NCBI RefSeq assembly: GCF_004359215.1
Contig: NC_090610.1
Location: forward strand, 4,432,115-4,496,114
DNA from: Bremia lactucae
Taxonomy: Eukaryota; Oomycota; Peronosporomycetes; Peronosporales; Peronosporaceae
Direction: 5' to 3'
DNA: 64,000 bases
Positions 63,823 to 64,000 of the stretch are shown here, one piece after another. The notes under the pieces were generated by a model. The model ran no database searches. It was not told the DNA's origin and saw nothing but the letters and a program-made list of their open reading frames with translations. Both the position numbers and the translations under genes were made by a program. Position 1 is the stretch's first letter. The number at the start of each line of letters is the position of its first letter.

Positions 63823-64000
63823 TGTAAAGGGGCACTGCCGACTTGTACTGAGTCAATACAAGTCCACTTCGCATAGCTTCAGTGCGAGTGGTGCCTCACG
63901 TCACTTCACATACACTAGTACGTGCAAAGAATTTTTTTTCTTTAAACACATGCTTTAAAGAGGGCTTAAAGTAAATTGTATTTAATTTATTAAGTTCTTC
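63823..64000 (-). repeat. LTR family M, cut by the window end
   Basis: TGTAAAGGGGCACTG at 63823, then the 'acaagtccacttcgca' and 'acactagtacgtgca' blocks of family M (15116-, 27167-). Confidence 0.8.

Noticed and set aside
1..64000. tRNA, rRNA or snRNA genes
   Set aside because: I saw no cloverleaf-like sequence or rRNA core that I could support by eye; a tRNAscan/Infernal run would decide.

Overview
The window looks like a chromosome segment from a peronosporalean oomycete (Phytophthora or downy-mildew type). The basis is a compact island of intron-poor host genes with short introns of about 50-105 nt, set between long tracts of decayed Ty3/Gypsy retrotransposons. Species cannot be fixed from the sequence alone.

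Layout. Positions 1 to ~28,100 are nested, broken Gypsy elements in both orientations, with several LTR families (called L, M, N, P and D here) and a 100-N assembly gap at 925-1024 flanked by a ~700-bp duplicate. Positions ~28,100 to 50,990 are a gene island: GH37 trehalase (+), a 1909-aa PX/EF-hand/DUSP/USP deubiquitinase of the USP32 type ending in a CaaX-like box (+), a UBE2S-type ubiquitin-conjugating enzyme (+), a WW-domain/CxxC protein (-), a five-exon TBC1D31 (WDR67) orthologue (-), and an unrecognised multi-exon gene divergent from it whose 3' half is broken (+). Positions 50,990 to 64,000 are again Gypsy debris, including one nearly complete minus-strand element (~56.5-63.5 kb), a MULE/FAR1-like transposase fragment between two LTRs, and a coding-derived minisatellite.

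Most interesting signals. (1) Several Gypsy copies carry, between integrase and the polypurine tract/3' LTR, an open-frame region on the strand opposite to pol. Pieces of the same antisense protein recur in at least four or five independent copies, with a shared Cys-rich motif and a shared W-x-GM motif, so a conserved antisense accessory gene is likely. (2) Three pol regions contain in-place inversions whose ends complement their flanks at residue level (19.94-20.12 kb, 22.76-23.27 kb, 52.17-53.19 kb). (3) A ~31-bp minisatellite appears to have grown from a pol codon stretch.

The host genes have no obvious shared pathway. The exceptions are that two neighbours act in ubiquitin signalling (USP32-like and UBE2S-like) and that TBC1D31 is a centriolar-satellite/ciliary family, consistent with a lineage that makes flagellate zoospores.
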